A stretch of DNA of 33,938 nucleotides from Chthoniobacterales bacterium (GTDB taxonomy: Bacteria; Verrucomicrobiota; Verrucomicrobiia; Chthoniobacterales; UBA10450), in NCBI GenBank assembly GCA_003244145.1, contig QHBM01000041.1:1-33938 (forward strand), written 5' to 3'. The notes beneath the pieces are model-generated. The model saw nothing but the letters and a program-made list of their open reading frames with translations. It had not been told where the DNA came from and ran no database searches. Made by a program: the position numbers and the translations under genes. Shown piece by piece: positions 1 through 7,807 of this stretch (positions are counted from its first letter, which is position 1; every line of letters starts with the position of its first letter).

Positions 1-100
1 GGGAAACGAGTGTGGCGCGATTCGAGCGCCTTCTTCACGTTTTCTTCGAAACTTTCCTCGAGATCGAGGAACACCACCTCGCCCGCCACACTCGTTTCCC
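1..100. repeat. Fold-back inverted repeat at the window edge
   Basis: Bases 1-17 are the exact reverse complement of bases 84-100, enclosing 66 bases. Reading the enclosed bases 83 down to 18 on the minus strand gives 22 codons that begin [12 protein letters not shown] and end KKALES. These join in frame to RHTRFP encoded from base 84, and are what a CorC/HlyC-type protein should have at this point. The segment is therefore present in inverted orientation relative to its gene. The repeat begins exactly at base 1, so a chimeric or assembly fold-back at a contig end is the likeliest cause; a real small invertible segment is less likely. Confidence 0.85.
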
Positions 101-674
101 ACTCTGCCGCGGCCATCTCGATAACACCGTCGGTCTCATTCACATCAAGGAGCTGGTGCCGATGATGCGCGATCCGCAGCCCGATCTGCTCCGGATCAAG
201 CGCGACCTCATCCCGGTGCCGGAGATGATGTCGCTGGAAAAACTGCTCAACCTTTTTCTAAACAAACACGCGCACCTCGCCATCGTGGTGGATGAATACG
301 GCGGCACCGTGGGCATGGTGACGCTGGAAAATGTTCTCGAGGAAATCGTGGGCGATATCCAGGATGAGTTCGACACCGAGAAGGCGGAGTTTCGCAAAAT
401 CAACGAGGACGAATTCTCGATCGACGGCGCGGTCGGGCTCTACGAATTACGCGACCTGGCCGGCTTGGAATTGGAAAGCGCCGATGTCAGCACCATCGGC
501 GGGTATGTGACGCATTTGCTGGGACACCTGCCGAAGCAAGGTGAACAGGTGCAGATTGAAAATTATCTCGTCACCATTTCGCAGACGGACGGACGGCGCG
601 TGGGCCAATTGCATTTCCGCAAAATGGACGGGGCGGCGCCGGGCACGCCCCAGAAATCCGGCGCTGCGGTTTAA
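84..674 (+). CDS. CBS-pair / CorC_HlyC-domain membrane-associated transporter protein, 5'-truncated
   Basis: This is the C-terminal 196 residues of a hemolysin C/CorC-type protein (UPF0053 family), linked in other bacteria to divalent cation or Na+ efflux. After RHTRFPLC and VGLIHIKEL (end of the first CBS motif), the second CBS motif contains [20 protein letters not shown] and [12 protein letters not shown], both highly typical. The last ~80 residues fit the CorC_HlyC transporter-associated domain ([32 protein letters not shown]). The membrane DUF21 domain lies outside the window. A GTG at 12 could extend the frame upstream, but bases 12-83 are an inverted piece of this same gene, so that N-terminus is spurious. 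The gene ends convergently with the receiver protein, overlapping it by 4 bases. Confidence 0.85.
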   Translation, partial: RHTRFPLCRGHLDNTVGLIHIKELVPMMRDPQPDLLRIKRDLIPVPEMMSLEKLLNLFLNKHAHLAIVVDEYGGTVGMVTLENVLEEIVGDIQDEFDTEKAEFRKINEDEFSIDGAVGLYELRDLAGLELESADVSTIGGYVTHLLGHLPKQGEQVQIENYLVTISQTDGRRVGQLHFRKMDGAAPGTPQKSGAAV

Positions 675-1159
675 TCCGGCTGCGCCGTGAGCTGGTCGAT
701 CGCTTCCTGGAGGCGCTCGATGCTGACCGGCTTGGTCAGGTGATCGAAGAAGCCGGCGTCACGACTTCTCAGCACGTCCTCGTCCATTCCAAAACCGCTG
801 ACGGCGATGGCCTTGACGCTGCGCGTTTTTCGAATTCGTCTGATGAGTTCGTGACCGCTTCCATCCGGCAACCCAATGTCGCTTAGGAGAAGATCGAATT
901 GTTCCAGGCCGGCGAGGCGAAGTGCGTCGGTCATATTTTCGGCGCTCAATACTTCATAGCCGAGGCGCGTGAGGAGAAGCTTCAGAGATCGGAGCGTATC
1001 CTGATGATCATCCACGACGAGAATTCGAAGCGGGCGGGCAATGGTCGCGTCGCGCCTGCGTGCAGGCTGGGTTGCGATGGGAGATTCTTTTGCGGCTACT
1101 GCGAAGGAGAAGAGAGACCAATCCGACAGTGGATTGAACAGGCTGGCGGTGGCTTCCAT
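671..1159 (-). CDS. Response-regulator receiver (REC) domain protein
   Basis: The 162-residue product is essentially one CheY-like receiver domain. The acidic pair is D50-D51 in ILVVDDHQ, the phospho-acceptor is D94 in [13 protein letters not shown], the switch Ser is S121 in AVSGFG, and the conserved Lys is K143 in LTKP. There is no DNA-binding or enzymatic output domain. The ATG at 1159 is preferred because longer versions would run antisense through the CPXCG gene at 1256-1441. The ~45 residues before the receiver are low-complexity and resemble the linker of a hybrid histidine kinase, so this may be a stand-alone receiver or the surviving tail of a hybrid kinase. No histidine kinase lies nearby. 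The start is uncertain, the domain is not. Confidence 0.8.
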   Translation of the reverse strand: MEATASLFNPLSDWSLFSFAVAAKESPIATQPARRRDATIARPLRILVVDDHQDTLRSLKLLLTRLGYEVLSAENMTDALRLAGLEQFDLLLSDIGLPDGSGHELIRRIRKTRSVKAIAVSGFGMDEDVLRSRDAGFFDHLTKPVSIERLQEAIDQLTAQPD

Positions 1160-1255
1160 TACGAGAACTGAAGAGCCGGCGATCGGTTTCCGTATCGTCG
1201 AGAACGGTGATACTAGAGGGCTGAAGGAGACAGCGGTCAACGGCCGCTTCGGCCA

Positions 1256-1441
1256 TTGGAACTGATTCTCGAAACCGACATCGTTTGTCCTCACTGCGGC
1301 GAGGCATTCCCGCTGCAAGTGGATACGTCGCAATCTCAGCAAACCTTGGTGGAGGATTGCACCGTTTGCTGCCGTCCCATCCTGCTTACGATCCATTGCC
1401 GGCCGGGTGAAATTGAAAGCGTTTCCGAAACCGCCGGATGA
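1256..1441 (+). CDS. CPXCG-motif cysteine-rich small protein
   Basis: A 61-residue protein with two cysteine pairs: CPHCGE near residue 11 and CTVCCRPI near residue 39, with VEDC just before the second. This matches the Cys_rich_CPXG family (about 60 residues, CPxCGE...VEDCxVCCRPI), a presumed zinc-binding protein of unknown role. The start is TTG at 1256 ([14 protein letters not shown]); no ATG is available close by and no clear ribosome binding site is visible. It ends 4 bases before the convergent FGGY kinase stop, and reads divergently from the receiver gene. Confidence 0.85.
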   Translation: MELILETDIVCPHCGEAFPLQVDTSQSQQTLVEDCTVCCRPILLTIHCRPGEIESVSETAG

Positions 1442-1445
1442 GCGG

Positions 1446-2909
1446 TCATGTTTTCGCCAGCAATTTCTCCAGCGCGATTTGCCGCTGTTGGCGGAGGCGA
1501 TGTTTCGCCGCGAGCGCGGGAACGTGCTTCACCATTTTTGCAGCGCGCAACGGCGCCGCTTTGGAACCGAGTTGTTCCAAAACATAAACGGCGGCGCCAC
1601 GAAGTGACGCCTCCGCTTCGGGCGAGACGTGAAGATCGCGTCCGAGCGCGTCGGCCAGCAGCCGAAGCGACGCGATCGAATGCAAGATCCCGCCGGAAAC
1701 GATGATCGCTTGGGCAGGTCCCGCGTTCCGTTCGATGATCTCGAGAATTTGGCCCAGGCGATAATAGACGGCGCAGGAGGTGGCGCGGAGGATTTGCACC
1801 GCGGAGCTGGCCTGAATCAGACCCACGATGGCGCCTCGCAGATTCTCCGGCCAGGTCGGCGCTCGCTCGCTCACCCAAAATGGCAGCACGGTGATTTCGT
1901 CAGTCGCCGCGGCGACACGTGAGAACGCTTTGCGTTCAGCGCGCGGAGTGTCGTTGAGTCGAAGCTCGCGCAGACACCACCGGCGCAGATTTCCGGCGTT
2001 GCTGACGGCGCCGCCGAGGACCGCGCGCTCGCGATCGACCACGTAGCGAAATAAGCCGAACGGCGTCAGGTTCCCCGAGTCTTGCCCGCACATCATTCGC
2101 ACCGCGGCGCTCGTGCCGATGTTAATGGCGATGCGCCGACTGACATCGGCGCCGCAACCGAGATTGCCCGCGGCGCCATCGCCGATCGCCGTGAAAAACT
2201 TCGTCTCGCGCAATTCCGGAAAGGTGGATCGGCTTGTTGTGGCGACGTCAGAGAGAGGGCCGAGCTGACTTACGTCGATTCCGCAGGTTGCGCACAAAGC
2301 GGTGTCCCAGCTTTTCCGACGCAGATGGTAGAGGCCGGTGGCGCTGGCCATCGAAGGATTGCATCCGGCGGCGCCAAAGAGTTCTTCGAAAATCCATTCA
2401 GCAGGAGAAACCCAGCGGCGCACACCGCGGAAAAGTCGCGGCCGTGTCCGGCGAAGCCAGCGCAGTTTTGCCGGCCAAAAAGAGGCGCGCAACATGCAGC
2501 CGGTGCGCGCGTGCACTCTTCTTTCATTGAGTTCGCTCCGGAGTTGTGCTGCATCCGGTGCGCACCGCGAGTCGGACCACATGAAAATCCGAGTGATGGT
2601 GCGGCCTCGACGGTCGAGTCCCAGCAGGCTATGCCAGAACGCGGAAGCGCCCGCCGCGGCGATGGGAATCTTGCGCAAGGAAGGAGAGCCGTGCCGCGCG
2701 CGCAAGGTTTCTCGCAAGCAAGCTTGAACTGATCCTCGCAGCAGCGCGGGGGAAAGTTCCGCGCTTCCATCGGCGGTGTAATCAACGGCATACTCGCGGC
2801 TAGCCGGCGTTTCCGACAAGACGCGCCCCTTGTCATCGAACAGCGCCGAACGTGAGGACGAGCTTCCAATGTCCATCGCGAGAACGAGGAAATCCGGGCG
2901 CCGGGGCAT
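1446..2909 (-). CDS. FGGY-family carbohydrate kinase (gluconokinase-like)
   Basis: The 487-residue product has the normal length of FGGY kinases, which phosphorylate sugars or polyols with ATP. The N-terminal ATPase-fold signature is AMDIGSSSSRSALFD at residues ~11-25. The mid-protein IGDGAAGNLGCG and INIGTSAAVR (start of the C-terminal domain) and the late VSGGILHS and ASLRGAAVYV motifs fit the second half of the fold. Substrate cannot be assigned from sequence alone; the N-terminus and IFMWSDSRC (in place of the usual W.D.R) remind me most of gluconokinases. It starts at ATG 2909, 47 bases downstream of mntR on the same strand, and may share a transcript with it, though no functional link is evident. 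Confidence 0.85.
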   Translation of the reverse strand: MPRRPDFLVLAMDIGSSSSRSALFDDKGRVLSETPASREYAVDYTADGSAELSPALLRGSVQACLRETLRARHGSPSLRKIPIAAAGASAFWHSLLGLDRRGRTITRIFMWSDSRCAPDAAQLRSELNERRVHARTGCMLRASFWPAKLRWLRRTRPRLFRGVRRWVSPAEWIFEELFGAAGCNPSMASATGLYHLRRKSWDTALCATCGIDVSQLGPLSDVATTSRSTFPELRETKFFTAIGDGAAGNLGCGADVSRRIAINIGTSAAVRMMCGQDSGNLTPFGLFRYVVDRERAVLGGAVSNAGNLRRWCLRELRLNDTPRAERKAFSRVAAATDEITVLPFWVSERAPTWPENLRGAIVGLIQASSAVQILRATSCAVYYRLGQILEIIERNAGPAQAIIVSGGILHSIASLRLLADALGRDLHVSPEAEASLRGAAVYVLEQLGSKAAPLRAAKMVKHVPALAAKHRLRQQRQIALEKLLAKT

Positions 2910-2956
2910 GGTTCGCCATTAAACGCAGTTCGCCTCGGGGCGAAAAGCTTTTTGGC

Positions 2957-3376
2957 TCAATTCAACCGCGCCAGCAACGCGGGGCGGCGCTTGAGCTGCG
3001 CCGTCAACCCTTCGATCGCCCGCAAGGTCGACGGGCTGATGTGGTGCTCCATGCCCTCGACATCGTGCTCGATCACGCGCTCGTCGACGCCGAGCAGCTT
3101 CAGGAAATCGGTGAGGAGTTGATGACGGCGCGCGATATTGCGCGCGAGCGTTTCCCCGGCGGTGGTCAGGACCAGGCCGCGATATTTTTCGTAATTGAGC
3201 AGTCCTTCTCCGTCCAGCCGCTGCACCATGTTCGTCACGCTCGCCTGCGAGATGCCGAGGCTGGTGGCGATATCGACGACGCGGGCGTAGCCCTTGGTGT
3301 TGATCAGCTCGAGGATGCGCTCGAGATAATCCTCGACGGCGGCGGAGCTGCGAACAGCGTTCGTTTTCACCGGCAT
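2957..3376 (-). CDS. mntR: MntR-like manganese-dependent transcriptional repressor (DtxR/MntR family)
   Basis: The 139-residue product (ATG at 3376) carries the family's N-terminal winged helix (VEDYLERILELI, GYARVVDIA, QASVTNMVQRL, YEKYRGLVLT) and metal-binding dimerisation half (ARRHQLL, HDVEGMEHHI). Aligned by eye with Bacillus subtilis MntR, all six manganese ligands are kept: D16, E19, H85, E107, E110 and H111. The Asp at the D8-equivalent position argues for Mn rather than Fe specificity. There is no SH3-like third domain, as in MntR. It is divergent from mntH, which by family precedent it should repress when Mn(II) is abundant. A start 20 codons upstream (3436) is possible but gives a hydrophobic leader alien to the family. 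Confidence 0.92.
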   Translation of the reverse strand: MPVKTNAVRSSAAVEDYLERILELINTKGYARVVDIATSLGISQASVTNMVQRLDGEGLLNYEKYRGLVLTTAGETLARNIARRHQLLTDFLKLLGVDERVIEHDVEGMEHHISPSTLRAIEGLTAQLKRRPALLARLN

Positions 3377-3429
3377 GCCGACAAGAAGGAGCAGGCAGGG
3401 TAATTGGTCAAACAAAAAATCATTTCCAG

Positions 3430-3457
3430 TTGACACATTAATAGTAATCGATAAAGA
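3430..3457 (+). promoter_or_regulatory. Possible sigma-70 promoter of mntH
   Basis: A perfect TTGACA lies at 3430-3435. Sixteen bases later TAAAGA (3452-3457) is a mediocre -10. The surrounding DNA is the most AT-rich in the neighbourhood, and the element sits just upstream of mntH and of the inverted repeat at 3457-3476. The -10 is weak and the start of transcription would fall almost at the start codon, implying a very short or leaderless mRNA. Confidence 0.35.
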
Positions 3458-3476
3458 AGTTAGCCATGCCTAACTT
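3457..3476. promoter_or_regulatory. Inverted repeat, candidate MntR operator overlapping the mntH start codon
   Basis: Perfect 7-base arms AAGTTAG and CTAACTT flank a 6-base centre CCATGC. The ATG in the centre (3466-3468) is the mntH start codon. The half-site resembles the TTAG...CTAA half-sites known for DtxR/IdeR/MntR repressors, and an mntR gene lies divergently 81 bases away. Binding is inferred, not shown. Confidence 0.55.
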
Positions 3477-4824
3477 GGATTCCGGCCCAATTCACACCGA
3501 GGCCGGCTTCCATTCGCAGCCGGCTTTGCCGAGCTTGTCCGAGGTCCACCGCAGCCTGGTCGTGCCGCCCACCGCCAGTTTTTTCCGCAAGCTCTTCGCT
3601 TTCGCCGGTCCCGGCTTCCTGGTCGCGGTGGGATACATGGACCCCGGGAATTGGGCCACGGATTTGGCGGGCGGCTCGAAATACAATTTCGCGCTCCTCT
3701 CGGTCATCATGATGTCCAACCTCATGGCCATCCTCCTCCAGGCCCTTTCTCTCAAGCTCGGCATCGCCACCGGTCGGGACCTGGCCCAGGCCTGCCGCGA
3801 TCATTACAGCCGGCCGGTCTCGTTTTTCTTGTGGGTAATTTGCGAGCTCGCCATCGCGGCTTGCGACCTGGCGGAGATCATCGGTTCGGCCATCGCGTTG
3901 AATCTGCTCTTCGGCCTGCCGCTGCTGGTTGGTGTTTGCATCACCGGACTCGATGTCCTGATCGTTCTGTTTCTTCAAAACAAAGGCTTTCGTTATATCG
4001 AGGCGCTGGTGATCGCGCTCATCTTTGTCATTGGCGGCTGCTTCGCCTGGGAACTGGTGGTTTCTCATCCCGATCTGCTCGGAATCGCCAAGGGCTTTGT
4101 GCCGTCGTCGAAAATCATTACCGATCCCGGCATGCTTTACATCGCCATCGGCATCCTCGGCGCGACGGTCATGCCGCATAATCTTTATCTCCATTCCTCG
4201 ATCGTGCAGACGCGTCGTTACGAATTGAATTCGGCCGGCAAACGCGAAGCAATCAAGTTCGCCACGATCGATTCGACCCTGGCTCTGATGTTCGCGCTCT
4301 TCATCAATGCCGCGATCCTGATTGTTTCGGCCGCGACCTTCTACACGCGCGGCCGCAACGACGTCGCCGAAATCCAGGACGCCTACAAACTTCTCTCGCC
4401 TCTGCTCGGGGTCACGGGCGCGAGCACTCTTTTCGCGCTGGCCCTGCTCGCGTCGGGACAAAACTCAACCCTGACCGGGACCCTGGCCGGGCAGATCGTG
4501 ATGGAAGGGTTCCTCAATATTCGGATTCGGCCGTGGCTGCGGCGTTTGATCACGCGTGCGATCGCCATCATTCCGGCGATCATCGTCACGATCATCTCGG
4601 GAGAGCAAGGGACCACGAATCTGCTCGTGCTCAGCCAGGTAGTGCTGAGTTTGCAACTGAGTTTTGCGGTCTTTCCGCTGGTCATGTTTACGAGCGACAA
4701 ACTGAAGATGGGCGAATTTGCGAATGGGCTAATGGTGAAATGTCTCGCATGGTTCGTCGCGATAGTGATCGCTACTCTCAACGCCTGGCTGCTGGTGCAA
4801 ACGCTTCGGGGTTGGTTCGCCTAA
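3466..4824 (+). CDS. mntH: Nramp-family Mn(II)/divalent metal transporter MntH
   Basis: A 452-residue multi-spanning membrane protein with the Nramp signatures. DPGN (D59-N62, within GYMDPGNWATDLAGG) lies in transmembrane helix 1, and AxxMPHNLYLHS (from residue ~233) in helix 6; these supply the metal ligands Asp, Asn and Met. It is expected to import Mn(II), and possibly Fe(II), with protons across the cytoplasmic membrane. An extended ~40-residue hydrophilic N-terminus precedes the first helix. It is divergent from mntR with an inverted repeat across its start codon, and is followed after 6 bases by a universal stress protein. Only a weak AAGAAG precedes the start. Confidence 0.95.
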   Translation: MPNLDSGPIHTEAGFHSQPALPSLSEVHRSLVVPPTASFFRKLFAFAGPGFLVAVGYMDPGNWATDLAGGSKYNFALLSVIMMSNLMAILLQALSLKLGIATGRDLAQACRDHYSRPVSFFLWVICELAIAACDLAEIIGSAIALNLLFGLPLLVGVCITGLDVLIVLFLQNKGFRYIEALVIALIFVIGGCFAWELVVSHPDLLGIAKGFVPSSKIITDPGMLYIAIGILGATVMPHNLYLHSSIVQTRRYELNSAGKREAIKFATIDSTLALMFALFINAAILIVSAATFYTRGRNDVAEIQDAYKLLSPLLGVTGASTLFALALLASGQNSTLTGTLAGQIVMEGFLNIRIRPWLRRLITRAIAIIPAIIVTIISGEQGTTNLLVLSQVVLSLQLSFAVFPLVMFTSDKLKMGEFANGLMVKCLAWFVAIVIATLNAWLLVQTLRGWFA

Positions 4825-4830
4825 ACGCCC

Positions 4831-5256
4831 ATGTATAAAACGATCCTCGTTCCAGTCGAAAATCGCGAGACGGACAAAACCATTCTCAAGCACATCCGCG
4901 AGCTGGCGGCGTTGACGCAGGCCAAATTAATTCTGGTCCACGTCGCCGATGGCTGGGCGGCGCGGAACTTCGAGCGCTTTCAGCTTCAGGAAAGCGAGGA
5001 GATGAAACAGGACCGCGCCTATCTCGCCGCGCTCTCGGAGGAATTGCGCACGGAAGGTTTCGCCGTGACGGCAGTGCTCGCGATGGGCGAGCCCGCGAAC
5101 GAAATCATCAAGCTGGCCCGCCGCGAAACCGTGGACCTGATCGCGATGACAACGCATGGCCACCGCCTGATTAGTGATCTGCTTTATGGCAGCACCGCCG
5201 ACAAGGTTCGGCACGAGGTCGATGTGCCCGTGCTGCTGCTCAAGGCGCAAAAGTGA
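4831..5256 (+). CDS. Universal stress protein (UspA family)
   Basis: A 141-residue single-domain Usp protein. The start MYKTILVPVEN, the central DLIAMTTHGH, and the end LLYGSTADKVRHEVDVPVLLLK are standard. The usual ATP-binding pattern is G-x2-G-x9-G-S/T; here the first Gly is replaced by Thr (TTHG) while the second Gly and the GST are present, so ATP binding is plausible but not certain. The gene starts 6 bases after mntH and is almost surely cotranscribed with it. Nramp-Usp pairs suggest a link between metal uptake and stress, but the role is unknown. Confidence 0.9.
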   Translation: MYKTILVPVENRETDKTILKHIRELAALTQAKLILVHVADGWAARNFERFQLQESEEMKQDRAYLAALSEELRTEGFAVTAVLAMGEPANEIIKLARRETVDLIAMTTHGHRLISDLLYGSTADKVRHEVDVPVLLLKAQK

Positions 5257-5298
5257 AATCTGCGTGCGCTTCCATGCGCCCGCGTTTAAGAAAGCATC

Positions 5299-6507
5299 GT
5301 GAAGACACTCTTCCTCACGAACGAATATCCGCCCTACGTTTATGGCGGCGCGGGCGTGCACGTCGAGTATCTGTCGCGCGAGCTTGCCAAAACGATGCCG
5401 ATCGAAGTGCGATGTTTTGGTGACCAACAAGAGACGAAAGGGAATCTCGCGGTCCGCGGTTTCGAGCTGGATGCCTCAACCTTCACTTGCCCCAAGCCGC
5501 TCCGCTCCGTCTTTGGCGCGATCCGGCGCTGCACTGATTTCAACGCCACCAACATCGATGCCGACCTCGTCCATTGCCACACGTGGTACAGCCATTTCGG
5601 CGGCATTCTCGCGAAAATAAATTACGGCATCCCGCTCGTCATCACGGTCCATTCCCTCGAACCGCTTCGCCCATGGAAACGGGAACAGCTCGGCGGCGGT
5701 TATGACTTCAGCGTTTGGATCGAGAAGACCGCGCTGGAAATGGCCGATGCCGTGATTGCGGTTTCCGCCCAGACCAAGGCCGATGTCGAGCGGCTCTTCA
5801 AGGTCGAGTCGGACCGTTTGCACATCGTCTATAACGGAATTGATCTGGAGGAATATCGGAAAACAAATTCCGCCGCCGCGCTGACGCGATACGGAATCGA
5901 TCCCGCCAAGCCGTTCCTCCTTTTCGTCGGACGAATCACGCGCCAGAAAGGCATCGTCCATCTCGTCCGCGCGATCGAATACATGGACGCCGGTTTTCAG
6001 GTCGTGCTTTGCGCCGGCGCGCCGGACACGCCGGAGATCGGCGCTGAAATGAAAGCAGCGGTCGAGAGGTTGAAGGCCAAACGGCCCGGCATCGTTTGGA
6101 TCGACGAGATGGTGGATAAGGAAACCGTGCGCGAACTCTATTCGCATGCCGCCGTTTTTTGCTGCCCTTCAATCTACGAGCCCTTTGGAATCATTAATCT
6201 TGAAGCGATGGCCTGCGAAACCGCGGTGGTGGCGACAGCCGTGGGCGGGATAAAGGAAGTCGTGGTGGACAACGAGACTGGATTTCTGATTCCGATCGAT
6301 CAGATGGAGCAGAGCCCATTCGAGCCACGCGATCTGGAGAAGTTTGCGCGCGACCTGGCGGCGCGGATCAATCAGTTGATGGCCGACCCCGGCCTTTGCG
6401 AAAAGTTCGGCCGGGCCGGACGCAAGCGAGCGGAAGAAAAATTCAGTTGGTCGGCAATCGCCGCACAAACTAAAGCGCTCTACGAACAACTCCTGGCCAA
6501 GCGTTGA
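5299..6507 (+). CDS. GT4 glycosyltransferase, actinobacterial-type glycogen synthase-like
   Basis: A 402-residue GT-B enzyme. The N-terminus LFLTNEYPPYVYGGAGVHVE is characteristic of the GT4 glycogen synthase / maltose-1-phosphate synthase family (GlgA/GlgM of Corynebacterium and Mycobacterium type). The C-terminal half has FVGRITRQKG and the E-x7-E signature EPFGIINLEAMACE. It would transfer glucose from a nucleotide sugar to an alpha-glucan or glucose-1-phosphate. The start is GTG at 5299, which gives the family's exact N-terminus. No other glycogen genes are present in the window, so the specific donor and acceptor remain inferred. A 9-bp hairpin follows 10 bases after the stop. Confidence 0.85.
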   Translation: MKTLFLTNEYPPYVYGGAGVHVEYLSRELAKTMPIEVRCFGDQQETKGNLAVRGFELDASTFTCPKPLRSVFGAIRRCTDFNATNIDADLVHCHTWYSHFGGILAKINYGIPLVITVHSLEPLRPWKREQLGGGYDFSVWIEKTALEMADAVIAVSAQTKADVERLFKVESDRLHIVYNGIDLEEYRKTNSAAALTRYGIDPAKPFLLFVGRITRQKGIVHLVRAIEYMDAGFQVVLCAGAPDTPEIGAEMKAAVERLKAKRPGIVWIDEMVDKETVRELYSHAAVFCCPSIYEPFGIINLEAMACETAVVATAVGGIKEVVVDNETGFLIPIDQMEQSPFEPRDLEKFARDLAARINQLMADPGLCEKFGRAGRKRAEEKFSWSAIAAQTKALYEQLLAKR

Positions 6508-6517
6508 GTAATTTGGA

Positions 6518-6585
6518 GATGGCCTGCCCACAGGCCATCGCGCAGGCGTGACGCCACGCGCCACTAACCGGCGCGAGGGCGCGCC
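6518..6585. repeat. Intergenic GC-rich hairpin cluster
   Basis: A perfect hairpin at 6518-6539 has 9-bp arms GATGGCCTG / CAGGCCATC around CCCA. A second at 6570-6585 has arms GGCGCG / CGCGCC around AGGG. Between them is GGCGT-GACGCC. There is no T-tract, so this is a poor intrinsic terminator by E. coli rules. It sits in the 160-base gap between the glycogen-synthase-like gene and obg, and may be a transcript 3'-end structure or a REP-like genomic repeat. Confidence 0.55.
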
Positions 6586-6667
6586 GCTCCAGTTACGCGG
6601 CTCGGGATGACAAGCGCGTAGCATAGTGGCACCTTGGCACCGGCATTTCCGCGCGAAGCGCCCCCAT

Positions 6668-7804
6668 ATGTTTGTCGATCGCATCAAAGTTTTTGCCCAG
6701 GCCGGTGACGGCGGACGCGGCTGCGTAAGTTTCCGCCGGGAAAAATTCGTCCCACGCGGCGGGCCGGACGGTGGAGATGGCGGCCGCGGCGGCGACATCA
6801 TTCTGCGCGCCGATGTTCACACCGATAATCTCTCGAATCTTTTTTACGAGCCGATCATCAAGGCGAAAAGCGGCGTTCATGGGCAAGGCAAGAAGAAGCA
6901 CGGCCGGGCCGCGCTTCCGAAGATCGTCAAGGTCCCGGTCGGCACCATCGTCTATCCCGCACCCGCGCCGGTGCCGCGGAATGAAGATGATTTTGATGAG
7001 ACTCCACCGGCTCCCGAAATCGTGAAGTCAAACAACGATGCGAAGACGGAGGTGGCGCGTCCGATCGCCGATCTCGCGCACGACGGTGAGGAATTTGTTC
7101 TGTGCAAAGGCGGAGGGGGCGGGAAGGGGAATGTTCACTTCAAGAGTTCGCGCAATCGCGCCCCGGTCCAATACACGGAAGGGGAGGAGGGCGAGCAGGG
7201 GCATTTCCTGCTCGAGCTGCGGACCATCGCCGACGCCGCCTTGGTCGGCTACCCCAACGCGGGGAAGTCGACGCTGCTCGGCAAAATCTCCGCCGCGCAT
7301 CCGAAAGTCGCGTCGTATCCTTTCACGACGCTTCATCCCGTTGTCGGTGTGATCGACTTCGATGGCTATCGCCGTGCGGCAATCGCAGACATTCCCGGCC
7401 TGATCGAGGGAGCGCATCGCAACGTCGGGCTCGGTCACGATTTCCTGCGGCACATTACGCGCTGCCGAATTCTGCTTTTCATTCTGGATATCGCGGGAAG
7501 CGAAGGCCGGTCGCCCATCGCGGATCTGCAAAACCTGCGGCGCGAGATTGACCTCTACGACCCGCGGCTTTCCGCGCGGCCGTGGTATGTGGTCGCGAAC
7601 AAAATGGATCTGCCCGATGCGACCGAAAATCTTCGGGCCCTGAAGCAACGCTTCCCTGGCCTGGAGGTTCTTCCGATCTCCGCTGAGCAATCGGAGGGTC
7701 TCACGGAATTGAAGGATGCGCTCGAGCGCTGGTTTTTTGCCGGGCAACCGGCGGAATTTCGGGAACAAGCAGCGCAAACAGCCGCCGCGGCGCGTTGTGA
7801 ATAA
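6668..7804 (+). CDS. obg: GTPase Obg (ribosome assembly / stress GTPase)
   Basis: The 378-residue product has the glycine-rich Obg fold (FVDRIKVFAQAGDGGRG, PRGGPDGGDGGRGGD, CKGGGGGKGN) followed by the G domain. G1 is GYPNAGKST, the switch region ASYPFTTLHP, G3 DIPGL, G4 NKMD and G5 PISA. The ATG at 6668 gives the canonical N-terminus; a start at 6626 would add an unrelated basic tail. An insertion of roughly 30 Pro/Asp-rich residues (after VPVGTIVYP) sits in the Obg domain where a short turn is usual. The C-terminal OCT domain is absent, as in many phyla. The next gene starts 3 bases after its stop. There is no recognisable ribosome binding site. Confidence 0.95.
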   Translation: MFVDRIKVFAQAGDGGRGCVSFRREKFVPRGGPDGGDGGRGGDIILRADVHTDNLSNLFYEPIIKAKSGVHGQGKKKHGRAALPKIVKVPVGTIVYPAPAPVPRNEDDFDETPPAPEIVKSNNDAKTEVARPIADLAHDGEEFVLCKGGGGGKGNVHFKSSRNRAPVQYTEGEEGEQGHFLLELRTIADAALVGYPNAGKSTLLGKISAAHPKVASYPFTTLHPVVGVIDFDGYRRAAIADIPGLIEGAHRNVGLGHDFLRHITRCRILLFILDIAGSEGRSPIADLQNLRREIDLYDPRLSARPWYVVANKMDLPDATENLRALKQRFPGLEVLPISAEQSEGLTELKDALERWFFAGQPAEFREQAAQTAAAARCE

Positions 7805-7807
7805 CAG

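Noticed and set aside
12-83. N-terminal extension of the CorC-like gene from GTG at 12
   Set aside because: These bases are an inverted piece of the same gene; the encoded residues do not match the family, while the reverse strand does.
1160-1396. Extended N-terminus for the receiver protein up to 1396
   Set aside because: It would run antisense through the CPXCG gene and gives no conserved residues.
3460-4461. 333-codon minus-strand frame opposite mntH
   Set aside because: It is antisense to a conserved transporter; the charged, low-complexity product matches no family.
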